From Diplocarpon mali (lineage: Eukaryota; Ascomycota; Leotiomycetes; Helotiales; Drepanopezizaceae), in contig JAENRP010000442.1 in assembly GCA_024741835.1 (NCBI GenBank), positions 8,921 to 30,486 on the forward strand: DNA of 21,566 bases, in the 5' to 3' direction. Made by a program: the position numbers and the translations under genes. How positions within the stretch are numbered: position 1 is the stretch's first letter; the number at the start of each line of letters is the position of its first letter. Positions 1 to 10,710 of the stretch are shown here, piece after piece. The notes below the pieces were generated by a model. The model was not told the DNA's origin. It ran no database searches and worked only from the letters and a program-made list of their open reading frames with translations.

Positions 1-52
1 AGTCATAGTTCTATATTTAGCTATGACTTATAGTACTAAGTTTAGCTAAAAC
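1..52. repeat. Degenerate TAGCTA-type palindromic repeat at left edge
   Basis: The first 28 bases form an imperfect inverted repeat (AGTCATAG near the start, CTATGACT at 21-28) followed by another TTTAGCTA motif. The same TAGCTATGA core, in inverted orientation, occurs in the repeat block at the right end of the window (21469-21566). It may be a terminal or subterminal repeat of an older element, or a dispersed AT-rich repeat. The boundary with the end of the copia pol is not visible. Confidence 0.35.
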
Positions 53-119
53 TATATTACAAATCAAAGGATTACGTATTGCATTACGTATACCTATATT
101 GATTTATAATCTAGTATAA

Positions 120-3100
120 CTTTAATATACTAGAAGGTTCTAGAAGCTCAAGATATTTTGTATATATAGATTGCTTTGCTCCTGTAGTTAGGAATTAAGC
201 CTCCAAAGTCTCCAAGTTCTTCAACTACTACTATTACTTACTACTCAATACTACCTTATACTCTCTTTACCATATCGGCCAGCCCTCATATTTCACAGAA
301 TATAATAAAACCGTAGGAGGAGCGCCTTATCTCTAGATCATCTGCGAAGGAAGTATCTAACGATACTATTAGGTTATTTGATCTACTAAATCGACTATAA
401 GTAATTCTTAAGAAGTATATACTAAAAAGGTAGCAAATTATCTAATTAATAGCTTTAAGGTATTTAGAGCTTGGGTTTATATAGAAATGAGATAGCTAAG
501 CGATTGCAAAAGCTATATCTAAGCGCAGTATAATAGCTATATATAAGGCAAAGCCTACTTTTTCCTAGAACTCCTTAATTCTTGAGTAGGGAGCTGTTTT
601 ATAGTTCTTTTTAAGTTCGAAATAGGGGAGCGGCGTACTAAGGAAACGCCTTATATTAAGGCTAAACCTCTTTGCCATCTTCTTGATATAAGCGTTATAG
701 AGTAGAGTAATTATACCTTGCTTCCTATCTTAAGAGACTCTTACCCTTAAGAACCACTTAATATCTCTTATAGCTATCAATTTGTATACTTCGCGCAGTC
801 CCTCTATAGTCTTCTAAGCTTCTTCTATATAGGAGGAGTAGTATATTACTTATATATCATTAATATAGAAGGCTATAAATATAGTCCTATCCTTATTAAT
901 AAATATGTAAGGCTCCTTACTAAGAGGGGTAAGCTTTAGAGACTTTAGAGTACTAGTAAAATCCCTATACTAGAGCGCTAAGGAGTCTCGAAGGCTGTAT
1001 AAGGCGCGATCGAGCTCTACTACTTTATCTTTCTACTTTTAACCATTTGGTAAGAAGCAAACAACTGGCGCGCTCTAAGGGTCTCTTTTAGCATTTATAA
1101 AGGCGTTAATAATATTAAACTATTAGAGCTCTATATCGAATTTAGCGGCTATTACTATTATAATCTTAAAAGATCTTAATGCGAGCGTTGTAGCATAGGT
1201 AGAGAAAATAGAAGCTTCCTTTTAAAGATCTCCTCTTACTACTATTCTTGACCTAAAGCGGCTAATCTCCTTAGAGGAGCTTAGCTTATAGTTAAAGACC
1301 CACTTTAGTAGTATAGGCCTTATAGTAGCTTTGCTTTTATCGATCACTCTTTAGCAATTGCGCGCTTTTAGGTTCCTGATCTTAGTTCTAGCTCTCTCTT
1401 TAAATTGCTCTTTAAAAGGGTGATTTGCAAGCTCCTTCTAATAAGTTGGCACTTTAGGAAGCTTGTCTTAAGGTGGAATTAGAAGGGTAGAGTTTCCTCT
1501 AGAGCTTTTAGATTGAGTTGCCGCAGTAATAATATAGTATACTGCTTTATACTCTTCTCTATTAGTTCTTATAGGCTCTTGGTTTAGCTAGAAAGTCGAT
1601 ATAAAGCTATTTACCTGCTTTAACTAATGTATTTTAAGTTCTTTAAAGGCTAGCAGGAGATCCTTAACGCACATTGCGTATATAGTATTCCTACTCCCTT
1701 TTCTCCTTTTCGACTTGCAGAGCAGTATAGGTACTATTTCCTACTCCTTATTAGGCTTCTTGCGTTTTCGGAAGGCCCTTATATTAAGTACTTTAGGCTA
1801 AGCTTCTATTAGTTTAAAAGAACTCCCTCCTTTAGTATTACTCTTAAGAGCTTTTATATCCTGGCGTAGCTCTCGATCGATCGGTGCTTTTAATAAGAGC
1901 TAGTATACTTCTTTACTAGTTGCTTATAGTAGAGCTTTTAGTAATTAAGGGGCCTGCTTCTGCCTTTGCGATTGCTTAATCTGTATAGCAATTAAAGGCC
2001 TGGTATTGCGCTCCCTGGTGGAACTGGCATTTATAATATCGCTTTCGACGCTCCTTTTAACTATTAATAGTTGTTTTAAAGCGTTTAACCCTTCGCTACT
2101 AGGCAGCTGCTCTTAAGTAGCTAAAGTAGAAACGCTATAAGTAGCCTTATAAGGGACAATAGCCTTTAATAGATTTAAGCTTAAAGCTTCTATTAGTAAA
2201 AGATTAATAAGCTTACCCTTTACTAGGTTATCTATAGGCTGCTTATCTAAAGCTCCCTTTATATTCTTAATAATTAACTCAGCGTCCTAAGCTTCCTCCT
2301 CCTTCTCTTTAATTATTTATACAATCTCTTTAATAATTAGGAGTAGGTGGCTAGCCACCTTTTTATACTCCTTAGAGTAGAATTTGGACTTATCGAACTT
2401 GATATTTCGGCAGATTATAACCTTTCGAAGCTTAAGCACTTAGATCCTATATATATTAGTAGTATAGTAACTAACTAGGTATCTAATATACCCTTATAGT
2501 ATAGTTTTAAAAGCTCTCTTATTCTTTAGAGCTTCCCTCTCCTTTACTAATAGGTATACGCGCGCTTTATACGCTTTTATACCCCCTTATTCTAGTCTTA
2601 AATTGGTAGTAAGCTTTATAATAATTTGCGAATTATACTACTTAAAGTATTATTTAAATTAGAGCTAAAGCACCTTATTTGGACTCTTCTATCCCTTGCG
2701 CTTTAATAGGCCGATATTATAAAGGTATATTGCAGCTAATATAGCTTTAGGCTATAGGTGCTTTAAAAGGTTAGCAGAGATTAGCATAGTAAGTGCCTTT
2801 TTAATAATCTCTACTCTTACTCTCTTAAAGGCTTCATTTGGTTTATAAGTATAGGATAGAGTGACTTCTACCTCTATACCTTTAGCTTCGCATTACTCTT
2901 TATATTTCGATGCTCCTTATAAGAGAAATACTAAGGTATTATTATCGCTTTTTAGAATATATAAGGAGAGGTAGTAATAGCGCTTTACTTATGCTTTAAA
3001 AGATTGAAGAGCTTTTAAAACTAGCGTTAAGGACTTATAAAGTAAAGTAAATCTAAATAACTTCTTATTAAATTCATCCTTAATTAAGAGAAGCTAGCTT

Positions 3101-3568
3101 TTTAAAGAGAGGCTTAATATACTATAGTTAAATAGGTCTTAGGAGCATCTAAAGAACGGTCTTAAAGCTTTAAAATCTGACTCTCTCTTAAAAGGCTTTT
3201 GCTTAGCTTTTGCCTAAGCGCAAGCTTTATAATTGATTTATAGCTTCCCCTTGATCTTTACCCCTTTTACATTTAGTATAAGCTTCTTAAGCGCCTTCGC
3301 TCTTAAATGGCCTGATCGAAGGTGCTAAATATCTGCTGAATTATTCCTAGCTCTTAAGAATACGCTGCTCCTTAGGGGTTTATATTAGCTTTACAGACGC
3401 TATTATAAAGTAGGGAAAGCTAGGCAGGTTAATTAAGTATAATATAGCGAGTTAGGAGCGTTATAAAAGTTGATAGGCTTATATTTAAATACTATAACAT
3501 TTGACCTACGCTTTAGCTGCTTTATAACTATATTATTATCTACTATACCCTTTTAAAGCATTGCATCT
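120..3568 (-). pseudogene. pol: Copia pol, block A: GAG-pre-integrase, integrase, reverse transcriptase, RNase H (RIP-broken)
   Basis: On the minus strand this block starts at the gypsy-I junction and runs leftward. A pre-integrase signature (H-L-R-S-G-H-L, then A-K-A-L-K-K, and a surviving Cys of the zinc site) lies near 3240-3320. The integrase has the region K-P-N-E-A-F-K-R-V-R followed by H-L-(W)-P-K-A near 2740-2860. A G-Y-I-R-Y-L-V-S-Y segment near 2460-2500 corresponds to the copia 'GYLVGY' region. RT has its catalytic Y-V-D-D box at 856-867, now Y-I-N-D, so an essential Asp is lost. RNase H shows D-T-S-F-A-D-D and R-R-S-S-Y-G-F near 300-362. All are in one frame apart from many TAG/TAA codons. 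The C-terminal end left of about 200 is unclear. The protein would be a copia polyprotein; this copy cannot be functional. Confidence 0.85.
3564..3568. repeat. Target-site duplication of gypsy-I, left copy (CATCT)
   Basis: These five bases abut the first base of the gypsy-I 5' LTR. The partner is TATCT at 10711-10715. The single difference is C to T, as RIP would produce. Confidence 0.8.
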
Positions 3569-3830
3569 TGTTACGGCCGCATTATGTGCGCGGTTGTATA
3601 CAGTTATATCACGTGTCTATCATATGTCGAAGTCAGGTGCACGCTAAGGTAGCAAGGTGGCTGGATCACGTGCGCGCTAGTAAAGCACTTGTACTTATTC
3701 TAAAGGAGCTCTATTAAAGACTCTCTCTTCTTCTTTATCTTTTCTTCTTTATTATATAGTATACCTCTTGAGGTAATACAGTTAGCGTTCGATTCTCAAC
3801 CTATTATACGCTTTAAAGCTAATTGTAATA
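3569..3830 (+). repeat. Gypsy-I 5' LTR (262 bp)
   Basis: It starts TGTTACGGCCGC and ends GTAATA, where the 3' copy ends GTAACA, so the original termini are TG...CA. It aligns without gaps with 10449-10710. Differences are nearly all transitions. Up to about LTR position 125 this copy keeps C/G where the 3' LTR has T/A; beyond that the reverse holds. The tail from about 3761 is shared with the copia 5' LTR tail at 20607-20676. Confidence 0.95.
3737..3746 (+). promoter_or_regulatory. Candidate self-primer segment in gypsy-I LTR
   Basis: ATCTTTTCTT in the pyrimidine-rich part of the LTR is a perfect 10-nt reverse complement of AAGAAAAGAT at 3832-3841, which starts one base after the LTR. In Tf1/sushi elements the transcript 5' end folds back onto the primer-binding site. 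If transcription starts near 3735, this segment would be the primer. The same bases are kept in the 3' LTR at 10617-10626. No strong TATA box is visible upstream. Confidence 0.45.
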
Positions 3831-4170
3831 TAAGAAAAGATTAACTCAACCTCTGCTAAGAAGCTTAATATCTACTACCTTTAGAATCGTTATTTCGAAC
3901 TGCCTTAAGCAACTCGATCTCTTAATCTTAATACTTCTACTACAAACTGCCTTAAGCAACTCGTATATAGCACTTAGATCTTATTAATCTAGTTTTTAAA
4001 GAAAGCTAAGCAATAACCTTCGAATATGAGATTAGCTTGTTTTTTCAACTAACCTACTCCATTTTATAAACGGAAATTCACCTTTAATTTTAATTCGAAA
4101 AAAAATTATTTACTATGCCTTCGCTTTGCTAGCATAGGCTGCTGCCTAGAGTAGTATAATAACTTTTCTC
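3761..4170 (+). repeat. LTR-tail and leader segment shared with the copia leader
   Basis: From the last about 70 bp of the LTR through the first about 340 bp of the leader, the sequence closely matches the reverse complement of 20265-20676. By eye the match is around 85%, with many differences being transitions. The match ends just after the words TAGCATAGGCT and GCCTAGAG. Inside it, AACTGCCTTAAGCAACTCG occurs twice (3898-3916 and 3945-3963), a duplication also present in the copia copy. The two elements belong to different superfamilies, so the shared leader is unexpected. Confidence 0.8.
3832..3841 (+). promoter_or_regulatory. Candidate primer-binding site, gypsy-I (self-priming type)
   Basis: AAGAAAAGAT begins one base after the 5' LTR, where a primer-binding site must lie. 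It does not start with TGG, and I recognise no tRNA 3' end in it. It is complementary to 3737-3746. The same sequence follows the copia LTR at 20597-20606 on the minus strand, so this inference must allow for the shared leader. Confidence 0.45.
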
Positions 4171-4860
4171 TTTTCAACTCTCTCCCTCCTTTATAAATAC
4201 TCTATATTACTCTTTTTTATCGACCTTATACTTATTAATAATATACTTATTAATAACTCTCCTTATACTCTTTGATACTTCCCCTTTTCTGTAAAAGCCT
4301 CGAATATAACTCGATTCTTTAAAGACCCCTCTTAGTAAATAAGTTGTCGACCTTCTTTATACTCCCTATCGACCTATACTTATTAACAACTCTCCTTATA
4401 CTCTTTAAAGCCCCTTACTCCTTCCTCCGAAACACTTAAGTATAAAACTAAAGGACCTATACCTATATATATATATAGAGACTTAGTCAGCCTTAATAGG
4501 TTATACTATACTATTAGAGACTAAGTCAACTTTAGTAAAGTGATAAGCTTTAGATCTTCAGACCCTACTTCCCCGGATTTGCACTATACCCTTAGACAAC
4601 CTTATTATAACTCCTAATTAGTAAAAAGACGTAATCTTAAAGTAAAACCTTCTTTCTTAAGATCTATAAACTTATAATACCTTAATATATATTCTATTAG
4701 AAGGCTTTAAAAACGTATATAGCTCTACCTATACTAATCTTCTCCCTTTTAAATAGGTTACTATTTAGCATTAGGTCCCTTTAGATTAAACCAGATAATA
4801 TAAAGAGAGTTAGTACTTATAACCTCTAATCTTATACTACTTAAGAGAAGTAAAAGGTTA
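4171..4860 (+). other. Gypsy-I untranslated leader with internal duplication
   Basis: I see no coding potential that I can defend before about 4861. A direct repeat is present: 4219-4273 and 4368-4406 share ATCGACC, then TTATACTTATTAA, then AACTCTCCTTATACTCTTT. The first copy has an extra internal duplication. A second short repeat, GAGACT(T/A)AGTCA, occurs near 4480 and 4515. The Gag start codon must lie in or near the last part of this stretch but has been erased. Confidence 0.5.
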
Positions 4861-6180
4861 ATTGCACCTCTACTACTAGGCCTTACTACTACTAGTTCTA
4901 TAGGCCTTACTACTACTAGTTCTACCAGTTCTATAGGCCTTATTGCTAACCCTAGTCCTAGAGATATTCCCCCTCCTAAGCCTACTTAGGAAGAAACCTC
5001 CTTTAGTACTAATTTTACTCTTAGGCCTAGACCGCGAGTAGATTTTCGAAATACTTCCCTTCTATTGATTGAAGTTAAGGAAGAACCAACATCTAACCTT
5101 ACTATATCGGCCCTTCTCTTCTTAACTGCTTAGTAGGCCGAAATCGCGAACCTTATTAGCGCTACTATAGCCGCTGCTCTTTAAAATAATACTATTGCCC
5201 CTTCTTCTTTAAGTGCTAGCCCTTAGAATACTCGGTCCCTTACCACTGACTTACTACCTCTCTTAAATTACTACCTTCTAATTATTAGACCTTTAATCTT
5301 AGCCGTCGACCCCTATTAAATTAAGTACCTTTAAACCTATTTTAGCAACCACTAAGGCGAAATCACTTATAATACTTAAAAGATAGCTATAAAGGTATTT
5401 ATTTAAAAGTACTTAAGCAACTTCACTTTAAAAGAGGATTAGATCACTACTTACTTTAAATATATAATAGGTAAAGCTTAAAACCTAATCTTATAATATA
5501 TAGATCCTATCTTTACTAGTAAATTTATATATACTACTAATATCCTTAAGGTCTTAAATTAAAGATTCTTTAACTATAACTATATTTAATCCGCTAAGCT
5601 TAAATATAATAGGCTAACTATAGGTTTAATATTATATAATAAGTTCCGATTTAAGTTCATTACCCTTATAATAGCTAATAAGATCGATTAGTCTTGCTAG
5701 TTCGATAACGTTTATAAAAAGGTCTCCCTAGCCTTAAAGAACGACCTTTGAGTAGAGAAGTATAAAATGAATAATAATTATACTACTTTAAATAAGTTCT
5801 TAGCTATTATAGACCGCAAGGCCTATAATATCAAGTAAGAAGAGGCCTATAACGCTTAATAAGTCGCTTTTGCTATTGCGTTCTCCCTTTTAAAGGACCG
5901 CGTCCCTAGTATATTAAAAAGGGAATTATAAAGACCTACTGCCATAGCTACCTCCTTAGCTCCTCGCACTTATTCCCCCTTGCCGGCGGCCTATTAAGAA
6001 AGGTCTGCTAGCCCGAAGCCATCGTCTAATCTCTACTATAACTATAGAGCCTTTAGTTATTATATAATAGACTGCCTTAAGCTAAAGAAGCAAGGCGAGT
6101 TTATAATAGCTAAAGTTGAAATAGAAAACAACCTACTATTAGGAAACTGCTAAGCTATAGCAAAGACTCCTATTATAATA
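4861..6180 (+). pseudogene. gag: Gypsy-I Gag (capsid and CCHC nucleocapsid), RIP-broken
   Basis: Frame 1 reads as a Gag-like protein with no shift, only scattered TAA/TAG codons. The N-terminal part is Ser/Thr/Pro-rich (4861-4980), partly because of a 24-bp tandem repeat at 4879-4938. A predicted helical capsid part follows at about 5320-5940. A CX2CX4HX4C zinc knuckle lies at 6034-6075: the first two Cys codons are now TAC and TAT (Tyr), the His codon is TAT (Tyr), and only the last Cys (TGC) survives. All three changes are single RIP-type transitions. Gag would form the virus-like particle and bind RNA. The start is unknown because no in-frame ATG is left. The end near 6180 is approximate; Pol takes over in the -1 frame. 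Confidence 0.8.
4879..4938 (+). repeat. 24-bp tandem repeat in the gypsy-I Gag N-terminus
   Basis: The unit starting GGCCTTACTACTACTAGT occurs at 4879-4902 and 4903-4926, with a partial third copy after it. Each unit encodes Gly-Leu-Thr-Thr-Thr-Ser-Ser plus one residue. It expands the Thr/Ser-rich N-terminal region. Confidence 0.75.
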
Positions 6181-6776
6181 TAGGTTATAATTTATAAAAA
6201 GACTTAGATTTTGATTCCTGCTTATTAATAGGCGGCCGCCAGTTCTTAGTTCTTATAAAACTAACTTAAAATAGATCATTTATTAAAATAGTTACTTATA
6301 TTAATAGTAGAGCTAATATTTTCGATATTATTAAGACGTCTTTAGTATACTAGCTCTTTTAAAGACTTAAGGTAAAGTTTATTAAATTGCCTAAACCGAT
6401 TACTCTTACTAGCTATAATAGCCTTAAGGGAGAAACTATTCGATTCGCCGTCTTACTTACCCTTATAATCGATAGGCGATAAATAAACTTCCCTTTCTTA
6501 ATTATAAGCTTAAGAGCAATCGACGTTTTAATTAGCAGGAAGTTCCTAGAGTACTATGACCTTAAATAGTCCTATAAAAGGGGGAAAAACAGTATCTCTT
6601 AGCCTAAGGATATGCCTATTATCCTCTACTTTAATCGATATATACTAATCGATCTCTTGTAGCTAATAAAACCCCTAATGGCCTAGTAAGACGTCGATCG
6701 TTAAGCAGTTATAATAGATGCTAAGGATAAAGACCTAAGAATGGCCTAAGCCTAGCTCTTAATACTAGTAAGCAAT

Positions 6777-6866
6777 GCAAACTCGAATCCTACTCCTAGT
6801 CCTAGCCTGTAAGTAAAAACTGCAAACTCGAATTCCACTCCTAAGCTTAGCCCGCAAGTAGCCTCT
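6777..6866 (+). repeat. 45-bp tandem repeat in the protease-RT linker of gypsy-I Pol
   Basis: Two in-frame 15-codon units (6777-6821 and 6822-6866) each encode A-N-S-N-(P/S)-T-P followed by a PSLQV-like end. They lie between protease and RT. A related pair with the same 45-bp period occurs at 8718-8795 between RNase H and integrase. Confidence 0.75.
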
Positions 6867-8717
6867 TATAGACCTAAGGATAGCAATTTCTTTAAAGACT
6901 TGAAAAGAGATCTGAACTATATAAAGAAGGCCTTATTAAGAGTACTAGACCTCTTACTCCCTCTTTTAATAAAGAGAACCGCTCTTTTAAAGACGGCTTA
7001 TTAAATCAGCTTAATCTTAGCCTTAGTAATCGGCGCCCTTTACTACTGCTTTATAACTAAGGTAAGATAAGCTATACAAACTTAAGAACTAGCACTTAAA
7101 GAGTTTATATTCGTAAACTTTATTTATAATTTAGACTAAGAGATTAATTGCTAAGAATCGGTTAAGTAAGTTGAAATTAGCTCCCTTGGCCTTAGTTTAG
7201 CACTGCAAGCTAAGTATAAGAGCAATAATAAGCTAATAGACTAAAAGCTCCTACTTTAATACGCTGAATTTAAAAACGTTTTCAATCGCTAGGCCTTTGA
7301 TCAACTGCCAGAACCCAAGCTAAGGGTAGATCATAAGATTAAGCTAATAAGCGAGAATAACTTAATAATCGAACCCCTTTACCGCCTTATTAACAAATAG
7401 CTCTTAAAGGTCAAGAGCTATATTCTCAAGAACTTATATAAAGGATTTATCAAAGCTTTAAGTTCCCCTTAAGCAGCCTTAATCCTCTTTATTAGAAAAG
7501 CTAATAGCTCTTTACATTTATATATCGATTATCAAAAACTAAATGCTATAATAAAAAAGGACCCCTACTTAATCCTACTTATTAATAAGATAATAGCATA
7601 TATATCGAAAGCTTATATTTTTATAAAAATCGATATATAATAAGCCTTCTATTATATCTATATATTAGCTAACGCTAAGGACCTAACTACCTTTTATATA
7701 TATTATAAGACTTATAAATATAAGGTTTTGCCATTCGGACTAATAAATAGGCCTACTACCTTTTAAAGGTTTATTAATAATATTCTCCTTAAGCACCTTA
7801 ACAATTTCTACTCTACCTACTTAAATAATATTCTAATCTACTCCGAAAACTCCCTTAACTATAAGATTTATATTAAAAAGATCTTAGGAATTCTCTAACG
7901 CTATAGCCTATAAGTAGATATTAAGAAAAGCAAGTTTAAGGTTATTAAGACTAAGTTCCTAAGGTTTATTATCAGAGTTTATAAAATTAAAGTAGACCCT
8001 AATAAGGTCTTAGTTATTTAAGAGTAGAAATACGCTAAGAACATATATAGTATATAAAGCTTCTTAAAGTTCTATAACTTTTACCGAAGGTTTATTAAAG
8101 GCTATAGTTGTATCTGCCGACCTTTAATAGCTCTTATAGGAAACGTTCCTTTTAATTTTAATAACACTTATAAAGAAGCTTAAGAAGCTCTGCGCTTAAG
8201 CCTTTAAACGACCCTGATTTTATACTACTATTACCCTTAGAAGTAGACAAAGCTTAAGACCGACGCCTCCAATGGCATAGTCGCCAGCGTACTCTCCTAA
8301 CTCTAAGAAGACAATAACTACTACCTAATCAAGTACTTTTCGAAGACTATAAATAACGCCAAGCTAAACTACCCTATTTATAATAAGGAGCTCTTAGCGA
8401 TTTTTAAATCATTTTACTAGTATAAGGCAGAGCTACTTAAGGCCTAGAAAACAGTATATATATATATAGATCATAAAGCCCTTAAGTACTTTATAATAAC
8501 TAAGGACTTAATAGCCTAGCAGGCTCGCTAGGCGGAGTTCTTCGCTAACTTCAACTTCCTTATTATATACCAAATAGGTATAACAAATACGCTAGCTAAT
8601 ATACTCTTATATTAAGACTAGGAGCTGACCCCTCTTAAGGCTAGGAAACGAGCTTTATACTACTAGCAGCTCTTACTTAATAATAAGTTCTCTATAGAAG
8701 TACTCGCTACTAGAGGC

Positions 8718-8795
8718 GATTCTACCCCTAGGCCCAGCTTATAAGTAACTTTAGCGCAGATCGATTCCACTCCTAGGCCCAGCCTATAAGTAACG
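8718..8795 (+). repeat. 45-bp-period repeat in the RNase H-integrase linker of gypsy-I Pol
   Basis: Two near-identical stretches, 8718-8750 and 8763-8795, encode D-S-T-P-R-P-S-L-(Q)-V-T with a 45-bp offset. The (Q) codon is TAA in both copies. The motif resembles the units at 6777-6866, so four copies sit at two domain junctions of one polyprotein. Confidence 0.75.
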
Positions 8796-10433
8796 ATTGT
8801 ACTAATTGCACTAATAGAGGTACCTGCTAACCTAATATCTAAGGTCGAGTATAATGTAGCAAACTACTATATTATTAATAAAGTTATTTAAGCTAATAAG
8901 ACCTCCCTTAAGCTATAGAAGTTCCGAAACAAGGCGCAGAGCCATAGCCTTAACTATGAACTTAGCTAAGGCAAACTCTTCTTCTAAGGTAGACTTATTA
9001 TACTATCCTAACCTCCTGAACTGCAAATAGCCCTAATTCGTTATATATATAAGTAACCTTATGTTATATACGCTAGAATCGGGAAAACAAGGCTTTTAAT
9101 AGGAAGAAAATACTATTAGAAAAGCCTTAGCAGCAATATTAGCACTTATATCTAGAACTATTATTATTTAAGAATAAAAGCTTATTATAATAAGACCCTA
9201 GGTTTCCTCTACCCTTTACCAATTCCTAAATAAGTATACTAATACTTAACTATAGATTTTATAAAGCTCCTACTTAATAAACTTAGCTACAACTTTACAC
9301 TAGTAATAATAGACCGATTATCAAAGAAGGTAGTATTAATCCTATACTATAAGACAGTTAATGCGAAAGGCCTTATAGAGTTATTTTTAATTTACTAAAT
9401 ACGCCATTTCAATATACCCGACTTAATTCTATTAGATAGAGGCGCCTAATTTATCTCTACCTTTTGAAAAGAGCTCTATTAAATACTAAGTACAAAGGTC
9501 AAGCTAACTACAGCCTATAACCCTAATATCGATAGCCAAACTAAGATTATAAACCAGTACTTAAAACAACGCCTTAGGCCGTTCTACTTATACTATTAAA
9601 ATAATTAAAGTCGTCTCTTACCTTTAATAGATATTGCCTAATTGACCTTACCTTACGAATCCCTAAGGCAAATTTCCCCTTTCCAAGTGCTAAACAGCTA
9701 CAAAGCTCGCTCCTTATAGAATTTAATTAACCTAAAGCCTTTATAAACAGCAACTAAGAGATTAAATTGTAAAATAGTACTCCGCGTAGCTACTAGAGCT
9801 TAAAAAGTAGTCTAATTCACTCAATCATCTCTCTAAGTATAATAAGCTAAAATAAAATAGCTTGCAGATCTCTACCGCCAGCCAGTTGATTAGACTATAG
9901 GAGATAATATGCTAATTAGTACTAAAAACTAGAAACTGGACTAGCTAAGCCAAAAGCTTTCCAATAAGTAGTATAGCCTAGTAAAAGTACTAGAAAAGCT
10001 AAGAGAAAGCTAAAAGCTACAATTGCCTAAATCGCTTAGTTTAATCTACCTTATATTCCACTCCCACTTACTGCAGAAATATATCCCCAACCCTCTACTA
10101 GGCTAAGCTTAGGAACCTCCTGCTCTAATTAAAGTATTGCCAAAATAAGAGGAATAAGAGATAAAAGAAATAATTAGATCTCGTATTTAAGCTAAAAAGC
10201 TCAAATATCAGATTAAATAGAAAGGAGCTAATAAAGACCTTAAATAGTACCCGTGCTCTAATGCTATAATAGCGCCGTATACTATTCGAGATTTCCATCT
10301 AAGGAACCCTTAAGCTAAGGGGCCACTAAGGGCGCTACTAAGCTAGCTAAGGTCATATAATAATAGAGTTGACGATTATAAGGACCTAAAGGACAATACG
10401 CCTATAGATACAATTGCGCAAGCGCAGTTTTTT

Positions 10434-10445
10434 AAAGGGGGGGGG
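10434..10445 (+). promoter_or_regulatory. Polypurine tract of gypsy-I (A3G9)
   Basis: AAAGGGGGGGGG followed by TAG lies immediately before the 3' LTR. It is the expected plus-strand primer. It also encodes Lys-Gly-Gly-Gly at the end of the Pol frame. Gypsy-II has the same A3G9-TAG arrangement. Confidence 0.85.
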
Positions 10446-10448
10446 TAG

Positions 10449-10710
10449 TATTACAGCCGCATTATATGCACGGTTATATATAGTTATATTATATATCTAT
10501 CATATATCAAAGTTAGGTGTACGCTAAGGTAGCAAGGTGGCTAGATCATATGCGCGCTAGTGAAGCACTTGTACTTATTCTAAAGGAGCTCTACTAGAGA
10601 CTCTCTCTTCTTCTTTATCTTTTCTTCTTCATTACATATCGTACCTCTTGAGGTAATACAGTCAGCGTTCGATTCTCGACCCACTGTACGCTCCAGAGCC
10701 AGTTGTAACA
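10449..10710 (+). repeat. Gypsy-I 3' LTR (262 bp)
   Basis: The partner of 3569-3830. It starts TATTACAGCCGC (originally TG) and ends GTAACA. The first about 125 bp are heavily RIP-mutated relative to the 5' LTR, while the last about 135 bp keep C/G where the 5' LTR has T/A. Confidence 0.95.

Larger units (their letters stand above)
6240..10448 (+). pseudogene. pol: Gypsy-I Pol: protease, RT, RNase H, integrase, chromodomain (RIP-broken)
   Basis: All domains lie in frame 3. Protease: the D-S-G-A motif at 6303-6314 is now N-S-R-A. RT: L-Y-I-D-Y-Q-K-L-N-A near 7518, L-P-F-G-L near 7732, and the Y-L-D-D box at 7818-7829 is Y-L-N-N. RNase H: T-D-A-S at 8259 and D-H-K-A-L-K-Y-F near 8470. Integrase: a weak zinc region at about 9040-9180, then the catalytic core with Asp at 9255, Asp at 9435 and the third residue at 9543. 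Spacing gives D59D and D35E, but the Glu codon is AAG (Lys). A chromodomain-like block lies at about 10150-10310 (S-R-I-(x)-A-K-K-L-K-Y-Q-I-K, then a TAG at the expected Trp, then K-G-A). The terminal TAG at 10446-10448 touches the 3' LTR. The polyprotein would copy and integrate the element; this copy is dead. Confidence 0.9.
3569..10710 (+). mobile_element. Gypsy-I: full-length Ty3/gypsy chromovirus, RIP-degraded
   Basis: A 7142-bp element is bounded by two 262-bp LTRs and a 5-bp target duplication. The order is LTR, leader with self-priming site, Gag with CCHC knuckle, then protease, RT, RNase H, integrase and chromodomain, then polypurine tract and LTR. RT before integrase and a C-terminal chromodomain place it among the chromoviruses. 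Gag is in frame 1 and Pol in frame 3 (a -1 relation). Nearly every Trp or Gln codon expected in conserved blocks is a stop, and the catalytic residues of protease, RT and integrase are mutated. The element is inserted in the copia at the protease/pre-integrase transition. Confidence 0.95.

Noticed and set aside
1..180. Copia 3' LTR at the left end
   Set aside because: The right-hand copia LTR sequence (20607-20800) has no convincing match here, so the 3' LTR is taken to be outside the window or lost.
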